Below, piece after piece: positions 36,101-51,446 of a stretch of DNA of 64,000 nt. A program made the position numbers and the translations under genes. Each line of letters opens with the position of its first letter. The stretch's first letter is position 1. The notes beneath the pieces are model-generated. The model saw only the letters and a program-made list of their open reading frames with translations, was not told the origin of the DNA and did no database searches. Origin of the DNA: Cyanoderma ruficeps. Its lineage: Eukaryota; Chordata; Aves; Passeriformes; Timaliidae. The stretch is taken from NCBI GenBank assembly GCA_008694505.1, contig VZDJ01004378.1, forward strand, positions 21,034,239 through 21,098,238, given 5' to 3'.

Positions 36101-39100
36101 GATGAAAAAAAAAAGTTTGATTTCCAAGGCAATAAACAAGTACTTTTGACAGACTCAGCACTGCTGTGAGGAATAGGCAGCACTGATCAAAACTGTGCAG
36201 ACAGAAGAGCACTTCAGTACCCGCACTGGTACTGAAGCCTCCCTAGGACAGATTTAACCAGGTAAGATCAAAAAAGTTAAGTTGTTGCTGAAGTCAATAT
36301 TTTAACTATTTTTTGGGAGAACACCTTAAACCTACAGATTAATCCTAGTGACAATTCTGTGAAGCTGTTTCCCAATCTAGACTTCCAAAATCACTCTTTA
36401 GCTCTGTATTTGGAGCAAAGTCCTCCTTCATGGGAGCATTGCCAGCACTTTTTCAATAAATATATCAGCGTCCAAGGATCTTTATGGAAATGCAGTCCAG
36501 GTTCTCATAGTGCAATCTCACTAAGATTCTGTTACCTCCACTTGTATCCTTGCTTCTTATGGAAACTGCATTCAGAAATCAAAGCCCTTTTGTACCCATA
36601 TCTTTTTGAAGTCACTAGTGCTGGCAGGTGTGTGCATGCTGTTTCTGACAGTAATCAATACTTAGTAATAGATTCTTTAAGACATGAAAGTTGCACAAGT
36701 GTGAGGGGGTTAACTCAAGTATGCTACAAGTGAAATATGCAGATTAGTTGCCACAGTAATTCAAGGACTAGACAAAACAGGCAGCTACCCTTCCACCTAA
36801 GCAGTCAGCACTGCATACAGCCCTGAGCCAGCTCAGCAGGTGTTTGACTCTTCCCATTGAACAGCTCGGTGAGGAACTAAGGGAACCATGGTATTGACTT
36901 GGGAGTGAGGAGGAGAAAGCGTGGGAGACAGAAAAAGCTGTGGGAAAGGCTCACAGAAAGAACATGTAGCTGATGCCTGGTGAGAGGGAGCTACTCAAGT
37001 AAACAGACATTACAGCAGCAAAAATAAGCAAGCAAGGAAAGGACACATCTGTTTCCACCAGTCTGAGAACCAAAACTACACAAGGTACTTATTTTTTGTG
37101 GTCTTTCTGTCGCTGTCAGAGTGGGCTGCCTAATTTCCTCTGCAACATGTATCCAAAGATTTTCATATTTTGATTACCAGGTCTAAAACAGAGCTGGGCA
37201 CACTCCACTCCCAGTAGTTAAGAAAACTAGGACTTCAGGGTGGAAACATGCAAATAGACAAGGCTTTGCCACTAAAGAGTATTTCATGTGCACACTAAAC
37301 AGTGCCAGCAAGTCCAAGTACCTTAGTACAAAAGTAGCATTTGAATATGATGACCTCAGAACAGAGAACAACATGCATAGACACAAAACCAAATCCATCC
37401 AGGTGTGAGGAAATCCTAGAACAGGATCATAATGGGAGGAATGAGTCACGTTACGCAGTTGGTTCAAAACAACTTCACTCACTGGAGCCTTACACTACTG
37501 TAACTCGTTCCACAAGAGAGCAATGCTATTTCTACAAGAAGTCAAACATGAACAAACCATGAATAAATAAAGCATGGAAAATGCTGGATAAATAAAAGTT
37601 TATATTCACAAGCGCAGAATTTATATTAAAAAAAGGCAATATTCCATTATGTTATTTTAATTGTTGAGTGACTGATAAAGTTTTGGGGTTTTTTTAGCTA
37701 TAGAGTTACTTGCATACAATACGGTGCAAGCCTGGGGTCTTGAACAATCAATTACCTGTATGTCACCCCATCTAGACATAGACGACAGCTCAAGCAAAGA
37801 GCCTGAGACCAGACAGCTAAAGCAAATAATTAACATTTCCGCTTATAAAACATTTATTATCTTGATTCGTAACATAACTGGAACATGCATTTCTCAACTT
37901 CAAAATAGGAATATTGGGTCAAGTCCTCTCTTCTGAAACACTGAAAAATCTGCCCATTACTGGTGACTGGGAATCTTTGTTACAAGGTGACATGGATTTG
38001 CCCTGCGCTCCAGACCCAAGGCACTGGCAAGGGTCTCCCTTGCTGAGGCACAGAACAGAAGGGCTAAACCCCTTCATCCCCTTCTACTGAGTGTCATGAA
38101 AGCATGAGGTTAAGGTTAAGACTGATGCAAAATTAACATGCATCATGTTTGCCATGGTAACTGCTCACATGCGTTGTTTTCTGTAGACCAAACTGTGGTA
38201 AACACAAGGTAATTCAAGCTTTACCATTCCTCAGTGAAAGAAAGGTAAACAATGACATGCATCCTGTAGGTACCACAGGATAGAAGCATTCATTCCGTTG
38301 CCATGGAGCAGCCCTGAGCCATTGCTGTGTCCAGCCTGACAGCCTGTCATTCTGACCAAAGAGGACAAGGAGAGGAATTCATGTGAGTTGACAGCACTGG
38401 AAATAGGATTCCATTCAATTTGTCTTGTATAATTACCTATCACAGCCAAGTAACAGTTAAAACCAGACTTTTCCCCCTTGATTTTTAAAGAATCTTAATG
38501 ACAAAAAAACCCCTCTCAAATACAAATTGATGCTCCAGTAGGGATCTTCACGTTGTTAACAGGACACACACGCGCAAAAGTAACAAAATAAATCCCCTCT
38601 CAGCCAAGGCTACGCTTATAGTCCAATACAAACCAGAGGAAAGCAAGTAAAGAAGTATCCGAGGAGGAGTCAGGAATGAGGATTTTGCTGTTCACGTTAT
38701 TAAAACATGCTTTTAATTTCTCAGACAACAAGCTAAAAGCCTGTAATAACGTCGCTTGGAAAACAGAAGGCTGAGTGAGCATCTGAGGGTGAAAAGGAAT
38801 GTTTTTACAGGCGCAGTTAGTAAATACCACTGGCTCCTGCAGACATTCTTCCTTAAATGGAAATTAACATTGCTTTAGGTTAGAAAAGAATCTCTTGATA
38901 CAATAGATGTGATAGGGTAGCCATTAACCTTTTAGCACCTGCACTAAATGAAACAAAAACTAGCAGAAGGCTCTATATATACAGCCTTCTGTTCAGTAAA
39001 TATTTAAAACTCTTTCCCTTCCCTGCCACATGATTCTTGGCTGTAGATCTGGAAGAGCAGGGAGTCCTGAACTATCACAAACATTATTAAAATAATGTAG

Positions 39101-41339
39101 AAACACGAAGTTTCTTTGCTTATCTATGACTAACTGTGTGAGGGCACTAGACAATTTTAAGAAAGGAAACTACTCCAGATACAATCAGAATTGAACCTTC
39201 ACCCTAAAGTTGAGCCAAACTTTATTTCAACACTGAAATAACTCTGCATTGCTTTGATTTTATTTTGACTTCCTATTTTTTTTATTTTCATGTCCCCCTG
39301 CAACTGCTTTTTCCAGCCAAGAAAACAAGACTTCTCCCTCCCCCAAGATTCCTAAGAAATTTAACAACACAATGGACAAGGGCTAAGGGTCTGCAACAGT
39401 TAGAATCAGCAAGCATCCATTTAGCTATACTCCAACTCTCCCTCTTTCCTGCTCCTGCCCAAGGGCATCTACCAGTCCTCTGCATCTCTTCCACTGACAC
39501 TGGCAAATCGTGTCAGGGTCATTTCCGAGCAGAAAGGTACCTCTATGAAAAGCGAACAGTATTTTGTACACCTTGGTCTAGCTAACTACCGGGTCAAATG
39601 TGTGCCAGGACCAGCACAGGCAAGTCAGGTAAAAGCAAGGATCTATGGCAGTCTGGACATGGAAAAGGATAAAGTCTCACAAAATTAAAACCTCAGCAAT
39701 TCAAATCAGACAAAGAGGGGTTCAACAGAAATTCATCTAAAAGCATGTCCTAACATTTAACATTATTAGCTGTTTTGGGATATAAACAGTGTTCCTAATA
39801 ACACTAAACACCATGTATTTTTAGAGGGAAACAAACTACTGATTCAGACTTTGAAGCTCCAACACAAGGCCCAGGTGACTTCTTGAACCTGCAGGTTGTA
39901 TGTGCTACAGAACAGTTCCCCTTGTAACCTGCACAGCTGCTATTACTGTAAGTTGAAAAAGGAGGACTACTACAGAGCTGCAGAGCTCATCCATCCAACC
40001 ACTGGAAGTGTCACCACCATGCCACACCACAGCATAGCCCTGTGTTAACGTTCCTTAGGTAAAAAGCCCACCAAGAATCAGAGACTGGATTAACACTCCT
40101 TTTCACATGTTCTTCTTGGCTCCACTTGCAGCAAGGCCATCGCAACTGCAAGAAAACTGCAACACAAATATAAATGAGCAGAATGGAGAGACAAGAACAA
40201 GCTGGACTTAACCTGCCTTGTCCAACACAAACAGCATGAAATCAGAAAGAAATACCTACAGTCTGGTCAAACAGCCCAGCCTCATCTTCTGTTCAACCTG
40301 ACGCCTGCACTGCCCATCCTTCTGTCTTGGCATGTTTACCTGCACAGGAACTGATCCCACCGTAAATGAATTCAATTAGTCCCAAAAATGTCAATCTTCA
40401 GACCTGCCACTTGCCCTATTATTACAACAGGTGCACAAACACAGCTGACAGCACAAGGACCTGACCTAACTCCATGTGAAATTTGTAATAAATTATCCCT
40501 TCTCTTGGCACAATGTACAAAAACACATTAAAATATGTATACCTTGTATACATAGCATACCTCACATTAGTGACTTCTCCTGCTAACATATGCAAGTCAT
40601 TTTAGGAAAAAATATCCATTAAAAACAAGACCACAAAGGATCATGCACTATGCCCTACACTGCTGGGATTTTAGTATTCTCTTATTTCGGCTTTAAGAAA
40701 AAATTTCCACATTTTTAAACAGGGAATTCTTTTTTATAAGTAAAGCTTTGTACACATGACCTTTGTACACTATGACCTTTTTTTAACTGTACTTACAACA
40801 TAGATTGCAAACATCAAAAAAAGGTAATGATAATTTAGCTGCAGTAGTTTATGCCTGGAATATAAGTGGGGCCTAGGATTTTTCTGGCCATCTTTATTTC
40901 TGCAAAACGTAGTATCTTATTAAATGGAGTTAGGATAATGAAAGGCTCTGACTCTCTTCTGTAGTTCCTTTTCTATTTATGGTTTGTGTTTGAAGACTGT
41001 TTCTAAACTGTGGAGAGGGAAGCAAGACACAGGTACATCTACGCATTCTCATACCAAGCAGCCGCAAAGGCTTTCACAGTCATTCACTACTGATACAAAA
41101 TGCTGTAAGAAAAGTTTTCTCCCCAAAATCTCAGCTCACATTGTAAACAACAAACTGGGTTAGTGAAAACAAAAACACACCTTGCAAGTAGGATGCAGAC
41201 TGATTCACTTAGGAATCTCATTCAACCCAGTAAGATTTTGTTGCAAGAACAACGAGTACATTACAGAAAAAAACTCCAACAATATACAAAAAGCCACATC
41301 CAAAAATGGAGCATAGAGCAGTTTGCCTAGAAAAGTAAC

Positions 41340-41475
41340 CGTCATCACTGGAGATTTTAAAGTACACATCAATGGAAGATAAATATCAGGAATAATACAG
41401 GTGTAAGAATGCTGTTGGGATAAGATGACAAACTAGACAGTTCTTCAATGCTCCCTGCAGCCTTATTTTCTAGGA
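41340..41475 (+). repeat. Old CR1-like 3' end
   Basis: GTCATCACTGGAGATTTTAA, then TGGGATAAGATGACAAACTA, a CAATGCTCCCTGCAGCC stretch and a closing TTTTCTAGGA follow the order of the CR1 terminal region, but with heavy divergence. Confidence 0.6.
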
Positions 41476-43542
41476 GTTTTAAACAGTAAACTCTTTGCAG
41501 GAGGAGTTGCAGTGGCAACAGAAACAACAAATAAAGATAACAAACTGTACCAAGAACACATTTATCTCACCAACCTTCATGCATACATCCCACAGAAACC
41601 ACCTGCAGCTGCACAGCAAACTGGGAGAAACAAGCATAAGCAGCAGGGCAATTCTGCTCTCACAGATTGCAGCACGCTGACTCTTCATCAGAACACATAG
41701 GTACATATGAAGAATTCCCCTAAGCAGAATATAGTTTAAATCTGAGAAGGTAACGGTAAAAAAAAAAAGAAGGAAATAAAAAAAGCTGTTCCATACCTTC
41801 TGTGCTTTCAAAGACATTCCCACTCATCCCTCCCAAGAAAGATTGTTAGGATGTTTTTAGAGTGTTTCCCCTGAATGAGGATAACTGCTCTTAAGTCACT
41901 TCGATTACAGGCTCTTTTTTTAAAGCACAGAATATGAGTTCCTAAATTAAACTTTTCCCTTCTTGACCTTATCCAACTGACTGTACCAGAGTATTAAATT
42001 CAGTTACTATTAGTCCATCACGCCTACTAAAGAAACTAGTTCACATCTACCTTCCCTGCTACCTCAATCAAATTGCTACCTTTCTTACAACCTCTGTCTT
42101 CCTGCTAACACAAGATTTTTACAAGGTAACTCCAATACACTTTTGCGATGGTCTCAGTTAAAATACTAGAAAAAAAAAGATCTGCTAAATTACACTGCCT
42201 GTTCATTAGTCAAGAAAATTAAGTAAAATAGATCTCTCACCAATTAACTTGGAACTGACTCCTATCTAGAAAACATCTGCTGATCTAGATTATGAACCTA
42301 GAATTGCTTTTGTAGTTATAATCATAATTTTATACTCAAATTCTCTGAAAACTTCTCCAGTATTCCAAGGTTTCTTAGAAGTCAGTATTACCAGACCAGA
42401 GACTACTTCAGACCACTGCATTGAGAGCAAGTTATCTGGACATGATCATTTTCAAATGTTTATCCTTACTGAAGATGAACCAATTCCCTTTTTCATGTGA
42501 ATACTCACACTTGTTTCCACTGGGCAGAGAACAGAAATATTTCTTCAACGTGTACTCCTAATGGCAAGTGCACATCAATGTGGCATAGTAATATCAATCT
42601 AACCAGAAAGACACAACATGACTTACATTATGACCATATAATTGTTTGAGGAAAAGAATTGCACATTTAAGTCAGATGGGTCCTCCAAATGAAATGTAGC
42701 ACTTGGCCATGGCCATGCTACCAGACCTTGGAACTGAAAAAATTCATTTAAAGTACCCAAACCTACTGCTTGAAAAAAACCCCTCATTTCCCGTTGTACT
42801 GGGTTAAGAGCACACCCACTATCAGTAACTCTGCCTTAAGTGAGATAGGCACAGAACCCAGTACTAACATTGCCACAGCTGATGACTGACCATAACCCCA
42901 AGTCTAAAGGAGTTGGCCCCTTGAGGATCTTCCCTGGCAGATAAATGCAGGTTCTACCTAAAGCAGGACAGGTCCAACCCAATCTGCAGTGGCCACAGTT
43001 CTCAGTAAGAGATGCTGCTGTACACTTCCAGAGGAAAGACCTGAAAACTACTGGTTGAGAAGTTTATCTGTGTGTGGAATCAAGTGTTGGAAACACTGAG
43101 AATATATCTGCCTCCTGTGGCTTTGATATACAACTTCTAAAAAAAGAGACAAGAATTGTCATTTTTTGTTTTTCTTTTTAGTCAATCCAATAGTTTGTTT
43201 TATTTATTGCATTCCTACAGGGCTTTAATTTGTGGTTTTCTTCATATGCTCACCCTCCAGTGAGTAACACTCCTGGCAAAGCTACCCATGCTGAACTTTT
43301 AATTATTCAACAGCACAGACTAAACATTTACCTCTATTCGCCACAAAGCACATGCACTGCTACAGTCTATTCTTAAAGACAAAAATTTTAATAGAAGTAT
43401 TTGTAAAGAATGCCTATTTTGAAACACAGCATTCAATTGCTTGGTGAAACCCTTTGGCAAGGATATTGTGCATTCCTAGGAGGATTTAAATGAGTATGCC
43501 GCAGAACAAAACCTGGGTTACGGATAGTAACTTGGATACAGT

Positions 43543-43558
43543 CACACACACACACACA
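43543..43558 (+). repeat. Short CA microsatellite
   Basis: Eight CA dinucleotides followed by an A run. Confidence 0.85.
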
Positions 43559-46224
43559 AAAGAGAACATTCTCACTCCTCCTGATCCTTTTCCTTGAAAA
43601 ACCACAACCATCAACATGCAAAGTCCGTTTTAATAAGATAATGTGAGAGGCTTTGGGGGAAGCGAAAAAATACTGATTGCAATACAGTTTCTACAGCAAG
43701 TTAAACCTGTTTGTACTTCTCAAAACTACTATGGAATGTAACTTTGCAAAACCCTACAATATTTGAAGCTGCTACTTTTAAACTGACATTTGAAAAGATA
43801 ATTTTACATTAAAGAATAGAATTGTACATCTCAATGTGAAATTCAGCTCCTGATTATTTTTAATATGATTTGAAACATGCTTGCTTATAATAATTTCCTA
43901 GTTGTTCACTCAAATCTCACTTAGCTGCTCAGCTTATGAGTAGGGCATCAGAATAAAGAGAGGCCTTAACATAAAAAAAGAAATTTAAACCATCCTCATT
44001 AAAACAAGGCTTCTCAGCATTCAGTTCCCATCTTCTAGGGAATCTTCATATACATGATAATTAGCTTCCTCAAAGGCTAAGGCTTAAATGTCATTTCTTT
44101 GTGTTGTAAATTCTAATTATTCATAGTAAATAAATTAGAGATACTCTTTTATTCCTTAAAGCAATGCAGAAGCTTGAAGTAATCATACAACTGGCAAAAA
44201 TTAGGAGTTCCCAAAAAGGGAAGTAAAACTTCATTCTTCACATTCCAGTAGACTTAAAAAGGGGTCCAGTCTGCTAACACTAACGGGGAAAGGGCCAGTG
44301 ACCTAGAACTTTACTTATGGTCCAAAACCATTAATGAAGTCTGAAGAATAAGGAGTAATGGGTATTCAAAATCCCAAGTCCTGTAATGTAGCAGGAGAAT
44401 GAATAAGCTGTGCTCTAATTTACTCTGACATGCAGCACATCATGGCTGCAGAAGCAGCATATTACAACAGACCATCTTTCAGAAGTCACATTCTTGGGAA
44501 ACAGCCGATTCCCGGGGATTCTCACACGACCTTTAGTTTAATAGCAAAATACTTAAGAAATTAAACTACATATCTTACATACAAGTCATGAAGAAAGAAA
44601 AAGAGCTGAGGGGGGAAGAACATGCTATTTAGCCTTACTGAAGGAGACAACAATAAAATCAAATGGACTTTATGACCACTCTAGCATTATGATTACTATT
44701 AAGCTTTATCCCATCTGTAAATTTTAGATTATGGACATCACAGTTATCCACTACTTGAAGACAGAGACAATTTGAATATGATCCTTGAAAAATTCCCTTG
44801 AAAAATTGTCAGAAGAAAAGGCTTTTAAGCACCTCAATAGTCAGCTCTTCCTCCCTGGAGCATCTTAGAGACAAATAAAAGCACAATATGAATCAGTACT
44901 AAAGTGACAAAATTATTTTGAGCTTTCCTCAGACTTGCTCAGATTTGGGCTCCACAACTAAATCAGGCACTTTATTCACAAACCAGCTGTTCCACAGCAT
45001 TGTGATCAACAAAGCAAGAAGAGAATTTATTTTTGCATTGCCCATGCACAAGTTTAGTAACAGCACGACTAAAGAGTCAAATCAAAATCAAAAGATGAAA
45101 CTCATTTTTAACCTAAGAACAAAGAACTTCATCACCAAAAAGTACATATCTGATGAGTCATACTGCCCATTAAGGGAAGCTTCAAAAACCCAACAAATTT
45201 CATTGGACAGACAATTTAGAATTTGGTTTTCTGAATGGAAACCAAGGAAATAAAATACCATTCTTAAAAACACAAAGCTAAGTTATTCACAAAACAGTAC
45301 AATCATTCAGCTTTCAAAACCATCCTGCAAAAAAAAAAATCACTAAACATACCTTAAAACTTAAAAAGAACAAATATTCTTCTTACAATAGTGGAGTAAG
45401 CACTTTTTTATCAGCATAAAGGCAGCACATTGCTTTTATAAAAACAAGCACTATCAGATGATTAAGATATGGGGATCAATTTGAAAAGTTAAATTTTTCT
45501 ACTAGCCAGAATAAACAGTGCTGTTTTCTGATTCAAATTTAAACTATCTGTAACTAGAGAACAGATACATTTGTATATGCATTCCATAATTCACCAAGAT
45601 TATCAGTCTCCAAGTGGCTCTTGTAAGCAATACCAGAATTTTTTTAAATACTATAAATATGAGAATACATATCTATCCAAATCAGCACTGAGTATTTTTA
45701 TTACTAGAAACACTTCTAGTTGCAACTAAAATGCTTCAGTTTAAAGAATGAGGAACAACCTAAAAAATATTTCCTACTTAAAATTACTGCATTTGGCTTA
45801 TCATTTGTGGATCCATATTGATTTAATTTTTCAAACAACAGTTGAATTAAGGTGCCTAGGCAGCTGAAACATATGGAAAGAAAATCTGAGAAAAAATGTA
45901 AACTTTTACTAGCTTCTGAGGAAGTTACCTTGAGAAATAGGTAATTCTTTCTTTATTCCTTAATAAAAAAAGAAACAACCCACATTCTCTCTGATATGTG
46001 TCTGACGACCAGTAACTCCAGAAAAGAGAACCAACAAAAGGACACTTTTCTCAGATATGCTTCAGCTCACTTACAACAAGCACTAAGAAAATCAACAAAA
46101 AAAAATGCTTTATACTCCCTTTACTCTTATTTAAAGATGATTAAAGTACAAAATCAGAGTATTTTCTGAAAATAGGAAATAAAGTAAACAGCATGAAAAG
46201 AAACCAGAGGGCTTTTAGAGCAAG

Positions 46225-46560
46225 AGCACATGAAGAAAAAGGGCTTGTTCAGCCTGCTAAAGAAGTCAAGGAGTAATTTAATAGCAAGCTCAGACTATCT
46301 GAAGGTTAGGTACAAAGATGATGGGAGCCATGCTGTTCTCAGAAGCAGCAGATGATAAAGCAAAGGGTACAAAATGCATCAACTGGACACTAGGAACAAT
46401 ATTTCAGTGAGAGAGCAGCAGCACAGCACTGGGTCAGGTTACTCAGAGAGACAGTTGGAGACACATCCTTAAAGGTTTTCAAGCCTCAGTAAGACAAAAC
46501 CAAGGCTGATCCAGGGCTGCTCTGACACTTCCAAAGGCCTCCTCCAACCAACACCTCTAT
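46225..46560 (+). repeat. Diverged CR1 3' region, about 330 bp
   Basis: Starts with GGGCTTGTTCAGCCTG, then GTACAAAGATGATGGGAGCC, CTGGGTCAGGTTACTCAGAG, CATCCTTAAAGGTTTTCAAG and finally GGCCTCCTCCAACCA. All are CR1 3' landmarks in the right order with many substitutions. Confidence 0.8.
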
Positions 46561-49500
46561 GCATTTACAGAGCCAGAAGAGCTGCTTGATTTATCTTTCA
46601 TGCCCTGTCACCCATTTCCCCACAAAGTGGAAATCTCAGGGTCCATTTTTCTTACATTTGGGCAACAATGAGATCAATACTGCCTTTTTGAGATGATTCA
46701 GGCAAAATGTTCTGTAATTCAAAGCTCAAGTGTAAAGAAGCATTCAGGCACAAGTCCAAAGATGCATCTAAAAAATGTGCAGAAGCAAACAATTTGGGAA
46801 AAGAAAGGTCCATACAAACAAGTAATCAGATGCTCTTAAAAAGCTCTCCTAAAATATGCAAAGGAAAATCTTTTAAAAGCCAAAGGTTATGATTTTGAAA
46901 GAGCCAACTGATTCTGTATTATTCATTACAGGAATGAAGAAAGATGGACTGTTTAAAATGTACACATTTTTCTGGACAGAAGCATAGTTTTTCCTGTAAC
47001 ATTTGCTAGAGTTACCCACGCCCAAAAAGTGAGCTGCCCTATCCATATGTACCTTTCCTGCTTCACTGTTCCAACTCTACTGGCTACATAACAGATATAC
47101 AGTAAAGCCACAACTCATATCACACACTATATAATAAAGACTATATATTGAGCAAAGGTGTTCAAATGCACCAAACCCAATAAAGGTCAGCTTCCAATGG
47201 ATTTGTGTTTTGACAGTTGACTGAAATCAAATCAAAATTGGCAAGACCAGAAATCTCTCTCTCCCTTCCATGAATTGTTCTCTGCTCCTTTCTCTCGATG
47301 CATTCACTTATACTGCATTTCCTTCTGCTGCATATTAGTTGGATCGCTTCTTTTTGTTTGGCCTTTCATTATGGAATTTGTAGCTTTATTACTACTGAGA
47401 GTGGCAACTTTCTCAGATTTAAGGAAAAGAAGAAACGGGATTCACGGATCAAAAGCTGCAGAGGAAAACCAACCACAAAAGCCCTGCTCATCTTCTGTAA
47501 GATAAGAGACAATATGTCTGTCACATACTCTGCAGATCCTATTCTTTGTGTATTGCTGCATGATCTTAGTGAGAAGCTAAGGGATACACAGATGTAGCTT
47601 TTGACTGCATTATAAAGTACCTTCTCAAGAGGATGCCCCAACCTTCCCCCTTCGATATGGAAGGGCTATTTGATGAAAACCAGTAAACTTCCAATCAATA
47701 ACTATAGTAAGCAGTGGCTCTACTGACGAAAGCCACACTGGAAATTAATGTTTGAGCAAAATCAGGAACCAAAGACAAAAAGAATGAAATTTTCTGACCA
47801 ATTCATAGTAGCATAAAATAAAATCAGTTAAGTTTGACTCGGAAATTAAGGCTGCCTTCAAATTAAGCTCAAGCACACCCTTGAGTATATTTTAATCTTA
47901 TTCATGTCTCAAAACAAACTACATTTAGTCCTCCTACCAGACATTAGCATCTGGAAGTGATGTGCCCATTTTTGGTACAGTTCTCTACCAGCAGAAACAG
48001 CACAGAGATTTGCAATGTATAAGCTCCACACCCTTTCCTCATGCTATTTACTGTCAAGAGACAACAATCAAAGGACTTTCTATGGGGATGAAAACAGGCA
48101 GCTGCCAAATGTCTGAAATGGGTAAGCAGCCAAAACAATTCCTTGTGCCTCATTACAGGCCCATTTAAGTATCTTGTAGCAAAAGACAGTAAAGAATTAA
48201 ACAAAAATTCTCAAGTCTTCACTTAGCTTTGTGGTTCTCTTTCCAAATGCTTTGAAACAGCTGAGTGGAAATTGTTCCCTCTTGTTAACTTTTGTCCAGG
48301 TTTTGGTGCTGTTGCATCATGACATACCCACAACGAGTAAACTGCTCCAACACAGTAGCAAGTTTAAATGTAACATGACTGTATGGACTGAATTCCTGGC
48401 AAGTTCTTCAACAGGGTCAGTTAATTACAACAGCAGGTATCTACATCTATTTCAACAAGACTTGACTCAAACATCATTTTCAAGTTCAGCATTCCCTAAA
48501 AATTAAGGAATTCAATCCAACTGTGTATAAAACACTCTAACTACTAGATTAAATATTTAGAGGACAGGATTATGTTCTGAACAATGAAAAAAGCCTTCGG
48601 GAGATAAATGGCTTTCTACAAATCCACCTTTAAAGGACAGCTCGATCTTTTGAAGAGGATTGGTCTTGAAAGTAAAAACACTCATCTATGAACTCATTTA
48701 AATTATAAGTAGCAAATGCATTTAAGCAGAAAATAAGCACATTCTAGCAAAGCTTCCCAATTAAATAAAGAGAAAAAAATACAAAAAACTAAACAACCAT
48801 GATCACACTTCCAGACTTTCAGAGGTGTTCAAACATTTGACAAATAGCAAGAACAATCAACAAAACACCCAAGCAGCAGCAAATGCTAATTTTGTTCAAA
48901 ACCAAACCATTCCACAACTAGTCAAACTGTTTTTTAATTTAAAAGCAAAATACACGCAACACACTGTTTCACCCCAACACCACCCATTGTGAGATCCCAT
49001 GTTAACACATCTTCTGCCCTGGGTGAAGTATATTTAAGTATCTGCAAAATAGCCCCCTCCCTCTTGCCACATTCCCTTCTTCCCCTCCTGACTTTTTCAC
49101 TAATACTTTGACATTACCGGCCTCACTAAACTCAATCCTGCAAATTCCTGGCATTCATGTCTTCTTAATCTGAAACGTAACTTGAGGAGATGGTTAACAT
49201 TTGACCTTTGCTCTACCTCAGACATACCTGGAAACTCAAAAAAAAGTCCAAGGCATGCAATATCCATTCACAGCCTCAAAGGATGTTTTATTTTAAAGTT
49301 CCCAGCACACAATCTTTAAAAACAGCAATCCATTACAACTTCAAAAGATAATTTAACAAAAATTTCCCTAAAAGCATAAGCTTTGCATAAACATTACAAA
49401 CTTGTACCGAGAATGAAGACATGAAGAAATAAGTAAGAAATAAATCCCTAGAAGCGTACATGCAGGAGTTATGGTGAAATTAAGAATTAAAGAGCTACCA

Positions 49501-51427
49501 CAACTAATGAAAACAGTCAGTATCATTTAATTAAATTGGAAACTACACTAGAGAATGAACAACAATAAATCATACATTGATTACAGAAGTGGACATGGTA
49601 CCCAACAGGCTATTAAAAAATTAGTCAGAAACTAATTGCTAAGATAAATGGAGGATGAGGCTACAAAACAAATCAGAAATAAAGCAACCAGGTACTTTGC
49701 AAAATAGAATCTACCTGCTTGCTCTAAATGAAGCCAAACAAAGGCTCAAATACCAGTACCTCTACCCTTTTCTTTTTTCGTCTTTAAGATGAAGTTTTTA
49801 AAACTGAACCTTAAAGATTATTCTAGCTTTTATTCACCCTCCTACTTTCCTTCATTATACACACACACAAAAGGCCTTCTGAAGATTGTTAGCTGCACTT
49901 TAAATGAGTGCACTTCAAGTGACGTTTTTCATTGTTGCACTTTGGGAAACAGATTTGCTACCAATTAACTACTCACAGTGATCAATAAGAAATGTTGCAT
50001 TGGTATAACATGTTTTTACCTTAAATGAACTTGTCAGACATATAGGCTTCACATCCTTTCACCACTTAATTGCTGAAGTATGCTACCACCAGTATCTGAT
50101 GGTGCCAGAATTTTGAGGGAAGAAAGAAAAGAAAGGGTTGGAATACCAGGGATGAACATGATTGTTTAATGAGCCAGTGTCTCTTTGCTAGAATACAATC
50201 CCCATTTGCTGTTATCTCTATCTGCTTCAGGCATTTTGTTTGTCATACAGTTAAGGCATGACTGAACATGCCATTCTGAGACTGTTCTTGTTAAATAAAA
50301 CCTGTGGCTACAACTGATAAAGGGAATGTCCTCTCACAGACATGATGTATGCCATCTAAAATTTAAGTCAAGTTCCTAGAAGCAGAAAAGTGAGAAAATA
50401 AAGTGATTACTTTTCCTTTGTTCTCAAGAAAATTTCATTTTCACTTATATCTGCACCTTTCAAATCAACTTGTACCAGTCGCTGCTAACACATGAAAACA
50501 CAGACTACAAAATTCATAATTTTCTCAAGACTAAAATATTTCAAGGAATGTATTTCTATAACTACATGCCAAGTAAACTGCAAAAGCTTTGTTTTCAAAG
50601 TAGCTTTCTCTATATGTAAAATAAAAAAGGAGCAAACAGAAGACATTATTTATAGTCCTCTTTGGAAGGCTGCCTATGACAGTGAAAACATGTCCTTCCT
50701 GGGACCTGTAGCTGATTCAAAGCCAAGACCTTTCAAATGAAACCAACTGCACTTACTTTGGTTCAAGCCTAGATGCACTGCTGAGTTTGGAGTCTGGTGG
50801 CTATCCTTAGGCACAAACATCTGTGACCTATCACTGGATTCTCCAAGCTTCTTTGGACAGGCAGCTCTCCATCTCACCCAGCACACTCTCACACATCTCA
50901 CTCAGTGTACTTGGTTCCCCAAGCCAGCACAACTCCCTCTGAGCTCACCTCTTACATCTCACCATCTGTGAAGTTCACAGAGTGCTGGCCTACAAATGGT
51001 TCATACACATGAAGACAGCCAGAAAAATATGGTCCAGGCTAAGTTCCAGATATAAGGCAGCATCTGTAATCCTTGATGGCAACCCCTTTATGGCAGTACA
51101 CATCCAGTGATATTTCAGGGGATTCGTTCATGATTTATTAGTGCAGCTTTCTAATAAACAGGGTCCAAGTAAAAGAACCATCCCTGCACAAAAGACAGAA
51201 AAATCTGAATTCTGTAAGTTGAATAAAAGTAGATAAAACCAGAAAAAAAATTCCACTTAAAACTATTTGGAAAAATATTTTACAGGCCTTACTTCCTTTT
51301 TGCTAATCAACTTTTGATACTGATCAAATGCTAGTGCAGCCACAGATCCTAATTCATACAGTCCTTCCAAGCTTCCGCTGGAGTCCTGCTATCCGGAACC
51401 AATGACTGTGGCAAACAACTAAACAAG

Positions 51428-51446
51428 AAAAAAAAAAAAAAAAAAA
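51428..51446 (+). repeat. A19 homopolymer tract
   Basis: A run of 19 A. It lies about 390 bp before a CR1 copy and does not form its tail, since CR1 does not end in poly(A). Confidence 0.9.

Larger units (their letters stand above)
27999..41339 (-). other. PAWR large upstream intron, part 1
   Basis: This is sequence upstream, in gene orientation, of the SAC exon, so it should be the intron that separates it from the N-terminal exon. It holds a short CR1 tail (28225-28312), an 18-A tract (28933-28950), a possible LTR (30623-30898) and a three-copy minisatellite (33045-33100). I see no GC-rich sequence that could encode the proline/alanine/glycine-rich Par-4 N-terminus. From 33101 to 41339 I recognise nothing beyond AT-rich unique-looking DNA. 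Confidence 0.75.

Noticed and set aside
36359..36733. 124-codon plus-strand frame.
   Set aside because: No domain, no conserved motif; probably chance in the PAWR intron.
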